NCBI GenBank assembly: GCA_029887795.1
Contig: JARXPE010000008.1
Location: 1-51,622 of the forward strand
Length of the DNA stretch: 51,622 bases
Origin: Thermoproteota archaeon
GTDB lineage: Archaea; Thermoproteota; Methanomethylicia; Methanomethylicales; Methanomethylicaceae
Direction of reading: 5' to 3'
Position 1 is the stretch's first letter. The number at the start of each line of letters is the position of its first letter. Both the position numbers and the translations under genes were made by a program. Below, piece after piece: positions 41,205 through 49,869 of this stretch. The notes beneath the pieces are model-generated. The model worked only from the letters and a program-made list of their open reading frames with translations, had not been told where the DNA came from and did not search any database.

Positions 41205-42520
41205 GATGTCAGTTACCCACAGATAAATCCGTGGGCTTGAAGCTCGGGGTGGTTTGATGCCGATACCATCTTTCACACCCTTCACCCTTCAAAACGCGCC
41301 TACTGACGGAGGCGTTCCCCTGAGGAGTCTGACCCTTAGCCGGGTCGGCTGCTTGGGTCGCCCTCAGGGCGATGTTGAGGCTTGCCGCCCGGTCTCTGTC
41401 AGCCTCGTAGCCGCACTTGACGCATTTGAAGTACTTATAGCCTCTCCAGTTCTCTTTACCTGCATACCCACACCGCGGGCAAGTTTGGCTTGTGTAGCTG
41501 GACCTAATTTCCCTAACAGCTACGCTCTCTCTTACAGCAACGTGTTTCAGGGCGTGTCTGAAGAAGCCGTAGGGGATGCGGTTGAGCTTTCTGGTGCTCT
41601 TCTTACTCCACTCACCCTTACGTTTCCTGAGGTATCTGAGCCTCTCGATGGCTATGTTGGCGTTGAACTCCTCGGCAAGCTTGACGATCTCATTGGCTAT
41701 CTGCCACATCCTCGTTTTGACGAAGTTTCTCTGCTTTCCGCTCAGCCTCTTGAGTTTGAGCCCAGCCTTTCCTCTGGAAGCGTTGTCTCGGTGCTTCTGA
41801 AGCAAAGCTCTGCGTTCCTCAAAACGGAACTGCCTTGTGGAAACGTCTTGTCCATAATATGTTTGCTTCAAAACCTTGCCATTGCCGATTATGGATACGG
41901 CTATTTTGGAGCTGTTGATGTCGATACCCATCCAGTTCGCTCTCATTTTGGGTTTGGGTGCGGGCTTGGAGAGGACGGCGAGGAAGCTGAAGTTCCGCCT
42001 CATTATGACGCTCGTCACCTTCCATCCTTCTTTGAGGTGTTCTTGAAGCCTATTGTAGGCTCCGTCTCGGCTGATGGGAAGACCTATCCTCTCATGTTTA
42101 AGCCTGAGGCTGAGCACCGGGTTTCCTCGTCTAGTTTCCTTAAAGCTGAAGAGCCGCCTGTCGAAGCGGACAACACACTTACGCACGTTGCCGTTAATGT
42201 TTTTCCTGATACTCCAAGCGTAGCTGGTTGCCTCAATTACGAGCTGGCTGGCTACATGGTGCTCTTTCATGAACGTACTGTAGGTGGCTTCGTGGAGTTC
42301 TCCTCGGCTCTTGACGCCGTCAAGGAAGCCGAGAGCGTCATTTACGATGTTGAGGAAGGTTTGGTAGGTTTCTTTGAGAAGCCTTTTCTTAGCCTTTGTA
42401 GGCTCGAGGAAGTTCAAGGTTACGGTTTTAACGACTTCCATCCAAGACCGATAAAAAGGTAAACCTTCAAGTATTTAAAGCTCTCCAATTCCTCCCATGA
42501 TTAAAATCGTGGGCTTCCTT
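41205..42520 (-). mobile_element. IS200/IS605-family element carrying only tnpB
   Basis: The tnpB gene is bounded by imperfect hairpins of similar sequence: CCCATGAT-TAAA-ATCGTGGG at 42494-42513 (upstream of tnpB) and CCCACAGA-TAAA-TCCGTGGG at 41216-41235 (downstream, one mismatch). Such subterminal hairpins are recognised by TnpA of this family. No tnpA is present, so movement needs TnpA in trans. Outer ends are approximate since the cleavage sites cannot be fixed. The 3' hairpin end of tnpB would also form the guide RNA scaffold. Confidence 0.75.
41209..42441 (-). CDS. tnpB: TnpB RNA-guided nuclease/transposon protein
   Basis: 410 residues. RuvC-like catalytic residues: Asp in GIDINSSKIAVS, Glu in NIAIERLRYL, Asp in YEADRDRAASLNI. 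Zinc finger SQTCPRCGYAGK...FKCVKCGYEAD. HTH-like N terminus. All RuvC acids are intact, so it can be active. TnpB proteins are guided by an omega RNA from the element's right end and cut DNA next to a short target motif. The stop at 41209-41211 lies beyond the right-end hairpin (41216-41235), so gene and omega RNA overlap. Confidence 0.93.
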   Translation of the reverse strand: MEVVKTVTLNFLEPTKAKKRLLKETYQTFLNIVNDALGFLDGVKSRGELHEATYSTFMKEHHVASQLVIEATSYAWSIRKNINGNVRKCVVRFDRRLFSFKETRRGNPVLSLRLKHERIGLPISRDGAYNRLQEHLKEGWKVTSVIMRRNFSFLAVLSKPAPKPKMRANWMGIDINSSKIAVSIIGNGKVLKQTYYGQDVSTRQFRFEERRALLQKHRDNASRGKAGLKLKRLSGKQRNFVKTRMWQIANEIVKLAEEFNANIAIERLRYLRKRKGEWSKKSTRKLNRIPYGFFRHALKHVAVRESVAVREIRSSYTSQTCPRCGYAGKENWRGYKYFKCVKCGYEADRDRAASLNIALRATQAADPAKGQTPQGNASVSRRVLKGEGCERWYRHQTTPSFKPTDLSVGN

Positions 42521-42607
42521 TGAGAGGAAAATGGTGAAGGTCCCCCTTTAATCGCTCGTCAAGGCGTAAACTATATATCTGGAAAAATTCGGGAAAAAAA
42601 TTTGGGG

Positions 42608-42697
42608 TTGAAGACCCCAAGAGGCGATACCTCCTTGTCTGCTCAGCCGCAGCAGAAACCGGAGGAAAAACCAAAGAAAGAGAAAAAGAAGAAGTGA
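42608..42697 (+). CDS. Possible small Lys-rich protein, 29 aa
   Basis: TATA-like CTATATATCT (42571-42580) lies about 30 bp before TTG 42608. The frame reads LKTPRGDTSLSAQPQQKPEE and ends in a Lys-rich tail before TGA 42695-42697. The transcript start would hold two short hairpins (GGGGT-TGAAG-ACCCC at 42604-42618 and GAGG-CGATA-CCTC at 42621-42633). It may be a small protein, the start of a truncated ribosomal S25e-like gene, or a non-coding RNA. Confidence 0.3.
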   Translation: MKTPRGDTSLSAQPQQKPEEKPKKEKKKK

Positions 42698-42859
42698 GTT
42701 TTTAATAAATAATTTAAATTCTAAAAATTTTTTCTATTTTTAGTGTATATTGTAGAATACATATTTTTATTTTTTAATTAAATATTGAAATTTAAAAAAT
42801 AATGTAAAAGTAAAGCTTTAAATGAGCAAACATCCAATAAGTAATCCAGGGAGAGTTTT

Positions 42860-43012
42860 ATGGGAGAGGAAAAGAAGGGCAAATCGGAAGAAGTTGCTGA
42901 AAAGACAGGAGAAGTCGTGGGCAAGGGTTTGAAGAAGGGTTTCGGTATAGCGAAGGGGATCGGTAAGGGTTTAGCAAAGGGCGTCAAAGGCGAAGAAGAA
43001 AAGAAGGATTAG
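42860..43012 (+). CDS. Small Gly/Lys-rich cationic peptide, 50 aa
   Basis: ATG 42860 after GGGAGAG. The acidic/basic N terminus (MGEEKKGKSEEVAEKTGEVV) is followed by a repeated pattern GKGLKKGFGIAKGIGKGLAK with a Gly every three to four residues, then an acidic tail. The middle would form an amphipathic, Gly-zipper-like helix such as those of membrane-active peptides. The CPBP protease gene follows 174 bp downstream on the same strand. No known family; bacteriocin-like role is speculation. Confidence 0.6.
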   Translation: MGEEKKGKSEEVAEKTGEVVGKGLKKGFGIAKGIGKGLAKGVKGEEEKKD

Positions 43013-43186
43013 CAAAAACAAAGCAATCTCACTTTTTTCAATAGTTCTTTTGGTTGCATGGCGATTGTTAGAGAAACCTGTTAGTTGGCCAGACAAGACC
43101 TATAATCGCCAAACGTATTTTTTAGTCAAGGATTTTAACAGATGCAGGAAAATTATTAACAGACTTATTAATAAAAAAATAACGTT

Positions 43187-43978
43187 GTGAGTCAGATGTC
43201 AAGTTTTTCTGAAAAGGGAAATCTGATGCTGTTTTTCTTGATGGCTTTTGGATGGTCCTGGTCATTCTGGTTCCTGCAGATGGCGGGGATTAACCTCTAT
43301 GTAGCCCCCTTCGGTCCATTCGTAGCGGCATTTGTAATGACTTATATTCGAGAAGGAAAAGAAGGAGTTAAGAAAATTTTGAAGAGGGGATTCGATCCTA
43401 GGATCGGAAAAGTTTGGTATATTCCAGTATTTTTGTTGTGGCCCCTGATTACAGGTTTTTCCATGTTGGGAGTTATGTTAAGTGGGGGGGTTACACCCGA
43501 TCTTACAGTTATTTATCAACCATGGTTGATTTTCTCGAATTTTGTTTACATATTCTTCCTTGGGGGACCTATTCAAGAGGAATTTGGATGGAGGGGTTAC
43601 GCGCTTCCACGTTTACTGGAACGTTACTCGGCGCTTATTTCGAGCGTAGTTTTGGGTTTTATCTGGGCAGTTTGGCATCTGCCTCTGAATTTCATGTATT
43701 GGTTTGGACCTCAATATCAGCTGGGGATATCTATGTTTTTTAGCACTATAGTTCTTTTTGTTTTTGTATCAATTTTGTTCACATGGTTATACAATAATAC
43801 TGGCGGAAGCGTATTTGCAGCTCTAATATTTCATACAATGCTTAACCTGTCAAGTTATGTTCTCTTTCCAATTTTTGAGACTGAAAGCGGTCCAGCATTT
43901 TACTTTATGTCAATAATTGCGGTTTCTAGCGCAGTTTTGGGAGTATTCGGATGGAAAAACATGGTTATGAAAAGATGA
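43187..43978 (+). CDS. CPBP family intramembrane metalloprotease (CAAX/Abi type)
   Basis: 263 residues, about eight helices. Catalytic motifs of the ABI/CPBP family: EEFGWRGYALPRLLE (EExxxR), FIWAVWHLPLNF (FxxxH) and LIFHTMLNLSS (HxxxN). All metal and catalytic residues present. Members include CAAX-type proteases and bacteriocin maturation or self-immunity proteins. The frame starts with GTG 43187; ATG 43196 is an alternative. Confidence 0.9.
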   Translation: MSQMSSFSEKGNLMLFFLMAFGWSWSFWFLQMAGINLYVAPFGPFVAAFVMTYIREGKEGVKKILKRGFDPRIGKVWYIPVFLLWPLITGFSMLGVMLSGGVTPDLTVIYQPWLIFSNFVYIFFLGGPIQEEFGWRGYALPRLLERYSALISSVVLGFIWAVWHLPLNFMYWFGPQYQLGISMFFSTIVLFVFVSILFTWLYNNTGGSVFAALIFHTMLNLSSYVLFPIFETESGPAFYFMSIIAVSSAVLGVFGWKNMVMKR

Positions 43979-44101
43979 GAACGACATATAATAATTTTAA
44001 ATTTACAGTTTTAATGTAGGCGGATAAAAAATAAGCCGAAAAATGAGAATTGAGTAACAGTTTTTTAAAAAGAAGAATCAGATTCTTGTGAAGAGCTGGA
44101 G

Positions 44102-44186
44102 TGCGGGGGGTGGGATTTGAACCCACGAAGGCCTTCGCCACAAGGTCCTAAGCCTTGCGCCTTTGACCAGACTTGGCGACCCCCGC
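44102..44186 (-). tRNA. tRNA-Leu (TAG)
   Basis: Acceptor GCGGGGG/CCCCCGC, D arm as in Leu tRNAs (GTCTGGTCAAAGGC), anticodon stem CAAGG/CCTTG with loop CTTAGGA (anticodon TAG), class II variable arm GGC-GAAG-GCC, T arm GTGGG-TTCAAAT-CCCAC. No intron; no encoded CCA after A73 (CTCC follows). Confidence 0.96.
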
Positions 44187-44312
44187 ATCGGCAAAAAAGA
44201 ATATGAATGGACTCTATTAAGTTTTTTATTCCTCAGTGCGATGATTTTGCCCAGCATTTGGCTGTAAAATTCAAAAAAATTAAAAAGGCATCTTTTCCAA
44301 TTTAAGGCGAGT

Positions 44313-44390
<78 letters not shown>

Positions 44391-44445
44391 ATTTACTGGT
44401 AAATCTTATATTCTCTCATAGGAGAACCCATATTGGTTATCATGA

Positions 44446-45006
44446 AAAAATTCTAAAAAAGTAAAAGGGAAGACCGAAACAATAAAGAAAAGGTCTGTTT
44501 ATGTCTACCTTCCTTCCGTGGAAGCTATTAACCGGTGGAAGGAGATTGCAGAGAAGTCTGGATTATCTTTATCAAAATTCGTGATCGAGCGCGTCGAGGA
44601 TTCCATAATGAGGGAGGAGGCAGAGCTAAGGGGTGACTCGGGGAGAGGGTACCTTAGCCGGGTCGAGCTTATGAGGCGCCTGAAGAAGGCCGAGGAGGAG
44701 CTCAAAGCCCTCGGCAACGAGAACCGCCTCTTCAAAAAGCTGGACGATAACCTAGAAGGGGAGCTGAGAAGGTACAGGTCAGAAAATTTCACCAATGAAG
44801 AATATTTGGGTGTCAGGGGACTGGACAAGAAGCAGGTAGACCTACTCAGAAAAGGACATGTCTACAGAGACGAGGAGACCCTCTCAAGGCTAAATGTGGA
44901 TCCCTCCGACACCTGTGTGGTTAGAGCTGTTACTAATCAACTTGAGACCCTTGAAAGGTACGGACTCGTCGAGTTCACGGTGAAGGGTTGGAGATGGAGG
45001 AAGTGA
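44446..45006 (+). CDS. Ribbon-helix-helix protein upstream of integrase
   Basis: Coding sequence in this frame begins upstream of GTG 44518: KKRSVYVYLPSVEAINRWKE is a ribbon strand plus first helix, then SLSKFVIERVEDSIM the second helix, followed by a coiled coil (LMRRLKKAEEELKALGNENR) and a C-terminal winged-helix-like part (NQLETLERYGLVEFTVKGWRW). No in-frame start exists before 44518; an ATG at 44442 is one frame off across an A-run, so an indel is likely. Such RHH proteins accompany archaeal integrases and may direct or control them. Confidence 0.65.
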   Translation, partial: KNSKKVKGKTETIKKRSVYVYLPSVEAINRWKEIAEKSGLSLSKFVIERVEDSIMREEAELRGDSGRGYLSRVELMRRLKKAEEELKALGNENRLFKKLDDNLEGELRRYRSENFTNEEYLGVRGLDKKQVDLLRKGHVYRDEETLSRLNVDPSDTCVVRAVTNQLETLERYGLVEFTVKGWRWRK

Positions 45007-45012
45007 GCTGCC

Positions 45013-45949
45013 TTGGCGCTACTGTCGATCAGTCTAAACGAACTTTTGAACAGATTTTTGGAGGACTGCAGGCTCAGGAATATGACCGAGAGGTCTATAG
45101 TCGGATATAAGTCGTGCATTGCGTGCTTTTTCAGGTTCCTGTCGGAGAGCGGAGTCGGTGTTCGAGAGGTGGACAACCAGATCCTTAAGGACTTCTTGGG
45201 CTATCTGAAGTACTCTAAAAAGTTAAAGTATAAGACTGTAAAGTGGTACTTCTCCGCGATCTCAGGGCTATACGACTTTATGGTGTTCGAGGGGATGATC
45301 GGTTCGAACTTAGTGGTCCCTTTCAGGAGGGGGTATATGAGGCAGTACAAAGATTGTTACGATGATTCCCAGAGGAGGCTGCTGAGCCTTGAGGAAATGT
45401 CGAACCTGATAAACTCGATCTTGGATCCAAGGGACAGGGCTATTGCTACACTTTTGGCTAAGACTTGAATTAGGAGAAATGAGCTACTGATGATAGATGT
45501 GGACGATATAAACTGGGAAGATTACTCCATAAGGCTGCGCCCAACCCAAAAAGGAGCAATCGAACCGTCTTCTTTGATGATGAGTGTGCAGTAACTTTAA
45601 GGCGTTGGTTGAAGCTGAGGGAAGCGCTCAGACCAGAAACTGAAGCCTTATTTGTGAGCTACAACACTTTGAAGAGGATTAGCAGGAACTGGTATGGAGA
45701 GCCATTGTTAAGTACGCTAAAAATCTTGGATTCCAAAATTCGGACTCCATAAGCCTCGAGGATCACTTTGGCCCTCACTGTTTCATGCACTGGTTCACCA
45801 CATGGCTACTCAGGAATGGTATGCCGCGGGAATATGTGAAGGAGCTTAGGGGCGACAAAAGAGGAGAATCAATAGACGTATACCACCACATAAACAAAGA
45901 GGAACTTAGGAAGGCTTACTTAGCATATATACCAAAGCTGGGCATTTGA
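45013..45949 (+). pseudogene. Tyrosine recombinase (XerC/D-like), degraded
   Basis: Core-binding domain (LNRFLEDCRLRNMTERSIVGYK, then YFSAISGLYDFMVFEGMI) intact to 45465. There TGA replaces an expected Gly in LAKT-stop-IRRNELL. Coding continues to QKRSNRTVFFDD-like sequence after another frame change near 45560, and a third near 45690 leads to HCFMHWFTTWLLRNGMPREYVKEL...IDVYHHI, ending at TGA 45947-45949. The His is present but the Arg of HxxR is replaced (HCFMHW). Non-functional. Confidence 0.85.
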
Positions 45950-46814
45950 ACAGAATTTTTATTTTCTATCTCTTGCTCTTTCATTATAAGAGGTAGGACA
46001 TAATCCCTATCTAATTTTTCCTCCCGATTTTTAGTTTGATAATTTACCCGTATAATGCTAAACCTTTCAATTTAACCTTGATTGTTTTCCAATCATAAAG
46101 TATTTAAAGGTTGTTTAACATCCATCACACTATTGTTTGATTTACTATGGATTTTGGTTCTGATATCGCTCCAGTTATTTCCAACATATTTTATGATCTT
46201 TCAAAGTGGTGCCAAATACAGAGCGCGGGATCGCTGAAAGACAGAAAAGGAGCGTCAGCACTCTTTGATATGGAAAGGTTGAACTGATATAAACCTTTTT
46301 GAGGGACCGGTGCACCAGTCGGGCTTGATCCTTATATCATAAAACTTGTCACGGATGCTGCCTATACACCGCGGCTCTTTATCCTTTTGAGGGCGCTTCC
46401 GTCCTTTAACTATTCGGCTGGTAATCCGTCTGCTTCTTATTACTCTTTCGCAACATAATGCCCCTCTGATGCTGCACACTGGTTTATTAAGGGAAATTAC
46501 TCGTAATGTAGTCGAGCTTCCTTCGCAACTTTGAAATGTAAAATACAATTAAAATAGTCTTATAGGCATGAATTTACAAAACCATCATGCCAACCAAAAA
46601 TTTCCATGCACTTAAGCCCCAAAATTTTAGGCGGATTTCGCATTTTTATCTCGACTATCAGTCCGAAATCCAATATTTTTCTTGTAACGTATTAAAAAGC
46701 CTAATATACAGAAAAACCCATTATCCTAAATGATTCACAGTATGTGTACAAAAAAGTGTTTTTTTATATTGGCAATTTGCAAAACTGATATGAGGTAGCT
46801 TAGGGGGCCTCTGT
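45950..46814. other. Long non-coding stretch before cas10
   Basis: 865 bp without a gene I can support. The plus strand at about 46323-46500 gives fragments such as LDPYIIKLVTDAAYTPRLF and PSDAAHWFIKGNY interrupted by stops; they may be a decayed protein. No CRISPR-type direct repeats are seen. An AT-rich block near 46745-46775 could hold the cas10 promoter. Confidence 0.4.
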
Positions 46815-49352
46815 TTGAAAGAGGAGTATTACCTGACGGTCTTGGGCGCCCTGCTACACGATGTCGGGAAGCTAGGGTGGAGGGCAGAAAAGAACCAAGG
46901 TCGTTTCGAGCACGCATACTATTCTAGAAAGTTCGTCGAAAACCTTCCGACGCCAATCCTTGACGACGGGACCAGTTTAGACATGTCCAAACTCGCTCAG
47001 ATAGTACAATCTCATCACAAAGAACCGATTGAGGTAAATAAGGAGATCAGCGGTCCTCTCATAATAATAGAGACCGCAGATCACGCCGCCGCGGCCATGG
47101 AGCGTGAGGAAGACCTATACGGCGAGCCCGAGGAGCCGCTCGAATCCATATTCGAGGGCGTGTGCATCTGCCAAAATAGAGAGTACCACGGGAAGGAGCT
47201 TTTTGTCTATAGACCCTCGACACTCAACACAGAGTCCGTGTTCCCTGTGGGAAAGGAGTCACTGAACAAGAATGAGATGAGAGAACTCTCTAGCAAGGTT
47301 TGGGAAGGGCTTATAAACGAGTCTAAGAACCTACCACTTAAGGTCGACAAGTTCTTAGAGTCTCTCTACTACCTTCTAAAGAAGTACACCTTCTACACAC
47401 TCTCCGCCGGATACAAAACCAAGGCTAGGGTGCCGCTCTTCGACCACTTGAAGACTACGGCAGCTCTAGCAAGCTGCCTGTACAACTTCTGCAGCGAGAA
47501 GAATGTGTCACCCAAAGAGCTTAGACAAGAGGCATTCGCCCTCGTCCTAGGGGACGCATCCGGCATACAGAACTTTATCTTCAAATACGACTCTTATGAA
47601 GAAGCGAGGAAAGGGATGGCAAAAAGGGTCAGGGGGAGGTCTCTTCAGGTCTCCCTTTTAATGGACGCTGCGGCACATATGATTGCGACGAGGGCTGGCG
47701 TTCCGGAGTGCAATATACTCTGGTGCACTGGGGGTCAGTTCGCGGTCCTTATACCCTCAACATGCTTAGAGGTAGGGGAAAAAGTTTCTAAGGAGGTCAA
47801 CGCCGAACTTTGGAAGAAGTTCTCTGGTGCTCTTTACCTATCGATTGGTTCCTGCAAATGCAACCTCATCACTAAGAAAGACTTCACAGAGGCGCTACTC
47901 AAGTGTGAAGAGGAGATCGAGCGTAGAAAGCAGAGGAAGTTTATCGAGGTATTGGAGGACGGTTTTTCATTTGTAGACTCTAAGACGCCCAGAAGCAGGT
48001 GCGCCTCGTGTGGCGCGGACATCCAGTCCGGAGAAGATAGAACTTGCCAGGTGTGCAGGGATCAGGAGGAACTGGGGCAGACTCTGCTCAAGTCAGACTA
48101 CCTCTTTAGGATCGGAGAATATCTGCCTGGATCACACTTTTCTATTGGGAGCTTCTCTTATTTGCTCCTCAAAAAGGATAAAATAGAGGCTATCAGAGCC
48201 TTGGGAGGAAGTCTTTATTCCATCAATAACGCAGAACTCAACCCAAAGATCAGTGACGATATAGCTAGGTGTTTTATGTTCTTAGGAAGTGCAGCGCCCT
48301 CTATCGAAGGCAACATATTGAGCTTTGATTCTTTAGGTGAGATGAGCGGCGGAGCTGCCAAGCTTGGATTGGCAAAGGGTGATGTGGACAACATGGGCTA
48401 CATCATGCACAATGGTCTGGAAGGTGTGAGGATATGGAGCTATTCGCACATGAGCACCCTACTCGAGGTCTTCTTCGCTGGGCGTTTGAACAGGTTGGTG
48501 GAGAAGTACTACACATACAAGGTTTGCGATGATTGCAGAAATGGTCTTGAAGCGGTATCAAAACAGTTCCCTGGAGGGATCTTTAACAAGAGCGATTCCG
48601 GTGAATATTTCTTAGGCTGGTGGATATTCCACGAAAAATTGGGCGATCCTAGAATGGGGGGCGAGATCGAGGCGAGGCTCTGCCCGAAATGCAAAGGCAG
48701 AAAGACTACGGTCATATACATAAATTATTCTGGAGGGGACGACTTCATGATAACAGGCCCTTGGGATGCCGTCTTGTGGGCCTGCTCCGAGATCAGGGAA
48801 GAGTTCGGAAAAATGACCTGCAAAAATCCTGACATGGGCATGTCGATCGGGTATATCGTGGCAGACCCAAAGCATCCTATCTCGGATGCTGTTTCCGAGC
48901 TCACTTCGCGCCTTAGTAGGGCCAAGAAATACAGATTTCAAATAAACGCCTCATCCTTTAGGAAGGACACCGCCTGTATTTTCGGGGACTGCGTCCCCCT
49001 CTCTAAAGAATTTGCTTTAGGGTACGGCTCTAAGAGCTTAGCGGACCTGCTAGAACTTGCCGAAAGGCTGGAAATGGGCGTAAGGGTTAAGGAAGTTCCC
49101 AGGGGATTCGTCCACGATTTGATTAACTATTGGTATGATTCATTCTTAGGCAAGGATGTATCCGAGACCAACCCGCGAGATATCGAGAAGAGGCGGAGGG
49201 AGGCGAGATCTTACCTACCTAAGCTGAGGTACAAAATTGTTAGAAATTTGAAAAACTTCAATAAGTACGAGAGAGATATTATTGAATACATGCCGTGGAT
49301 TTTAATCCCGGCCAGTTGGGTGTCTTTAAGAACAAGATTAAGGAGGGAATAA
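46815..49352 (+). CDS. cas10: Cas10/Csm1, type III-A large subunit
   Basis: 845 residues, start TTG 46815. N-terminal HD nuclease domain (LGALLHDVGKLG; HD at residues 15-16; later QSHHKE and TADHAA). First palm domain (ALVLGDASGIQNFIF), zinc ribbon (CASCGADI...CQVC), second palm domain with GDVDNMGYIM and the cyclase motif GGDD at 640-643 (NYSGGDDFMI), then D4 helical domain. Both single-strand DNase and cyclic oligoadenylate synthase residues are intact. First gene of the operon; csm2 starts at GTG 49354, abutting its stop. Confidence 0.95.
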   Translation: MKEEYYLTVLGALLHDVGKLGWRAEKNQGRFEHAYYSRKFVENLPTPILDDGTSLDMSKLAQIVQSHHKEPIEVNKEISGPLIIIETADHAAAAMEREEDLYGEPEEPLESIFEGVCICQNREYHGKELFVYRPSTLNTESVFPVGKESLNKNEMRELSSKVWEGLINESKNLPLKVDKFLESLYYLLKKYTFYTLSAGYKTKARVPLFDHLKTTAALASCLYNFCSEKNVSPKELRQEAFALVLGDASGIQNFIFKYDSYEEARKGMAKRVRGRSLQVSLLMDAAAHMIATRAGVPECNILWCTGGQFAVLIPSTCLEVGEKVSKEVNAELWKKFSGALYLSIGSCKCNLITKKDFTEALLKCEEEIERRKQRKFIEVLEDGFSFVDSKTPRSRCASCGADIQSGEDRTCQVCRDQEELGQTLLKSDYLFRIGEYLPGSHFSIGSFSYLLLKKDKIEAIRALGGSLYSINNAELNPKISDDIARCFMFLGSAAPSIEGNILSFDSLGEMSGGAAKLGLAKGDVDNMGYIMHNGLEGVRIWSYSHMSTLLEVFFAGRLNRLVEKYYTYKVCDDCRNGLEAVSKQFPGGIFNKSDSGEYFLGWWIFHEKLGDPRMGGEIEARLCPKCKGRKTTVIYINYSGGDDFMITGPWDAVLWACSEIREEFGKMTCKNPDMGMSIGYIVADPKHPISDAVSELTSRLSRAKKYRFQINASSFRKDTACIFGDCVPLSKEFALGYGSKSLADLLELAERLEMGVRVKEVPRGFVHDLINYWYDSFLGKDVSETNPRDIEKRRREARSYLPKLRYKIVRNLKNFNKYERDIIEYMPWILIPASWVSLRTRLRRE

Positions 49353-49353
49353 T

Positions 49354-49869
49354 GTGGGATATGACTGGAGGCACCAAAGGGGAGCGCCAGCCTACGGATC
49401 GCATCACCAACACGAAGGCAGATCGAACCCATATTACGACGTCATCGTAAAAATAAATGCCTTGGGGAGCCTATCGCAGCTAGATCCAAAAGATTTTGCC
49501 GATGAAAACGGCTACGCCGCGAGGATAGCTGATAGATTAAAAAAGGAAGAAATGAAGACTCACCAGTTACGGAGATTCTTTGATCCTCTGGTGAAAATCA
49601 GAGAGGAACTTAAAAAGGGCAGGTCTTGGAAAGACGTGAGGGGGCAAGTCCACCTTACGCTGCCGCTGTTAGCGTTCTCAGTTGGCAGGAAATTAGCACC
49701 GAAAGAGTTCTACGATTTGGCGAGAACATGTATAAATAAGATAGAAAGTGATTCCGACGACGAAAAAAAGAAGGAGAGCTTCTTGAGGTTTATGGATTTC
49801 CTTGAAGCCATCGTGGCTTACCAGAAGTATTTTGAAGAAACGAGAAGGGGAGGGGGTGAAAGAGGGTGA
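49354..49869 (+). CDS. csm2: Csm2, small subunit of type III-A complex
   Basis: 171 residues. A His/Gly-rich N-terminal tail (YDWRHQRGAPAYGSHHQHEG) precedes the all-helical Csm2 fold (THQLRRFFDPLVKIREEL, LTLPLLAFSVGRKLAPKEFYDLA, FLRFMDFLEAIVAYQKYF). GTG start overlaps the cas10 stop region; its stop overlaps the csm3 start by 4 bp. Csm2 forms the inner filament along crRNA-target duplex. Confidence 0.88.
   Translation: MGYDWRHQRGAPAYGSHHQHEGRSNPYYDVIVKINALGSLSQLDPKDFADENGYAARIADRLKKEEMKTHQLRRFFDPLVKIREELKKGRSWKDVRGQVHLTLPLLAFSVGRKLAPKEFYDLARTCINKIESDSDDEKKKESFLRFMDFLEAIVAYQKYFEETRRGGGERG

Noticed and set aside
41254-42462. A 402-codon open frame on the plus strand opposite tnpB
   Set aside because: It is an antisense shadow of the GC-biased tnpB reading frame; it shows no domain, while the minus strand has full TnpB motifs.
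45465-45470. TGA in the second integrase as a possible selenocysteine codon
   Set aside because: The position (LAKT-x-IRRNEL) is normally Gly in this family, one base from TGA, and the gene carries other lesions. A simple nonsense change is enough.
46255-46548. A 97-codon minus-strand frame before cas10
   Set aside because: No homology-like pattern and odd composition; the plus strand shows equally broken fragments. I treat the region as non-coding.
45950-46814. Searched for CRISPR repeats beside the Csm operon
   Set aside because: No direct repeats of 23-40 bp with regular spacing are visible here or elsewhere in the window.
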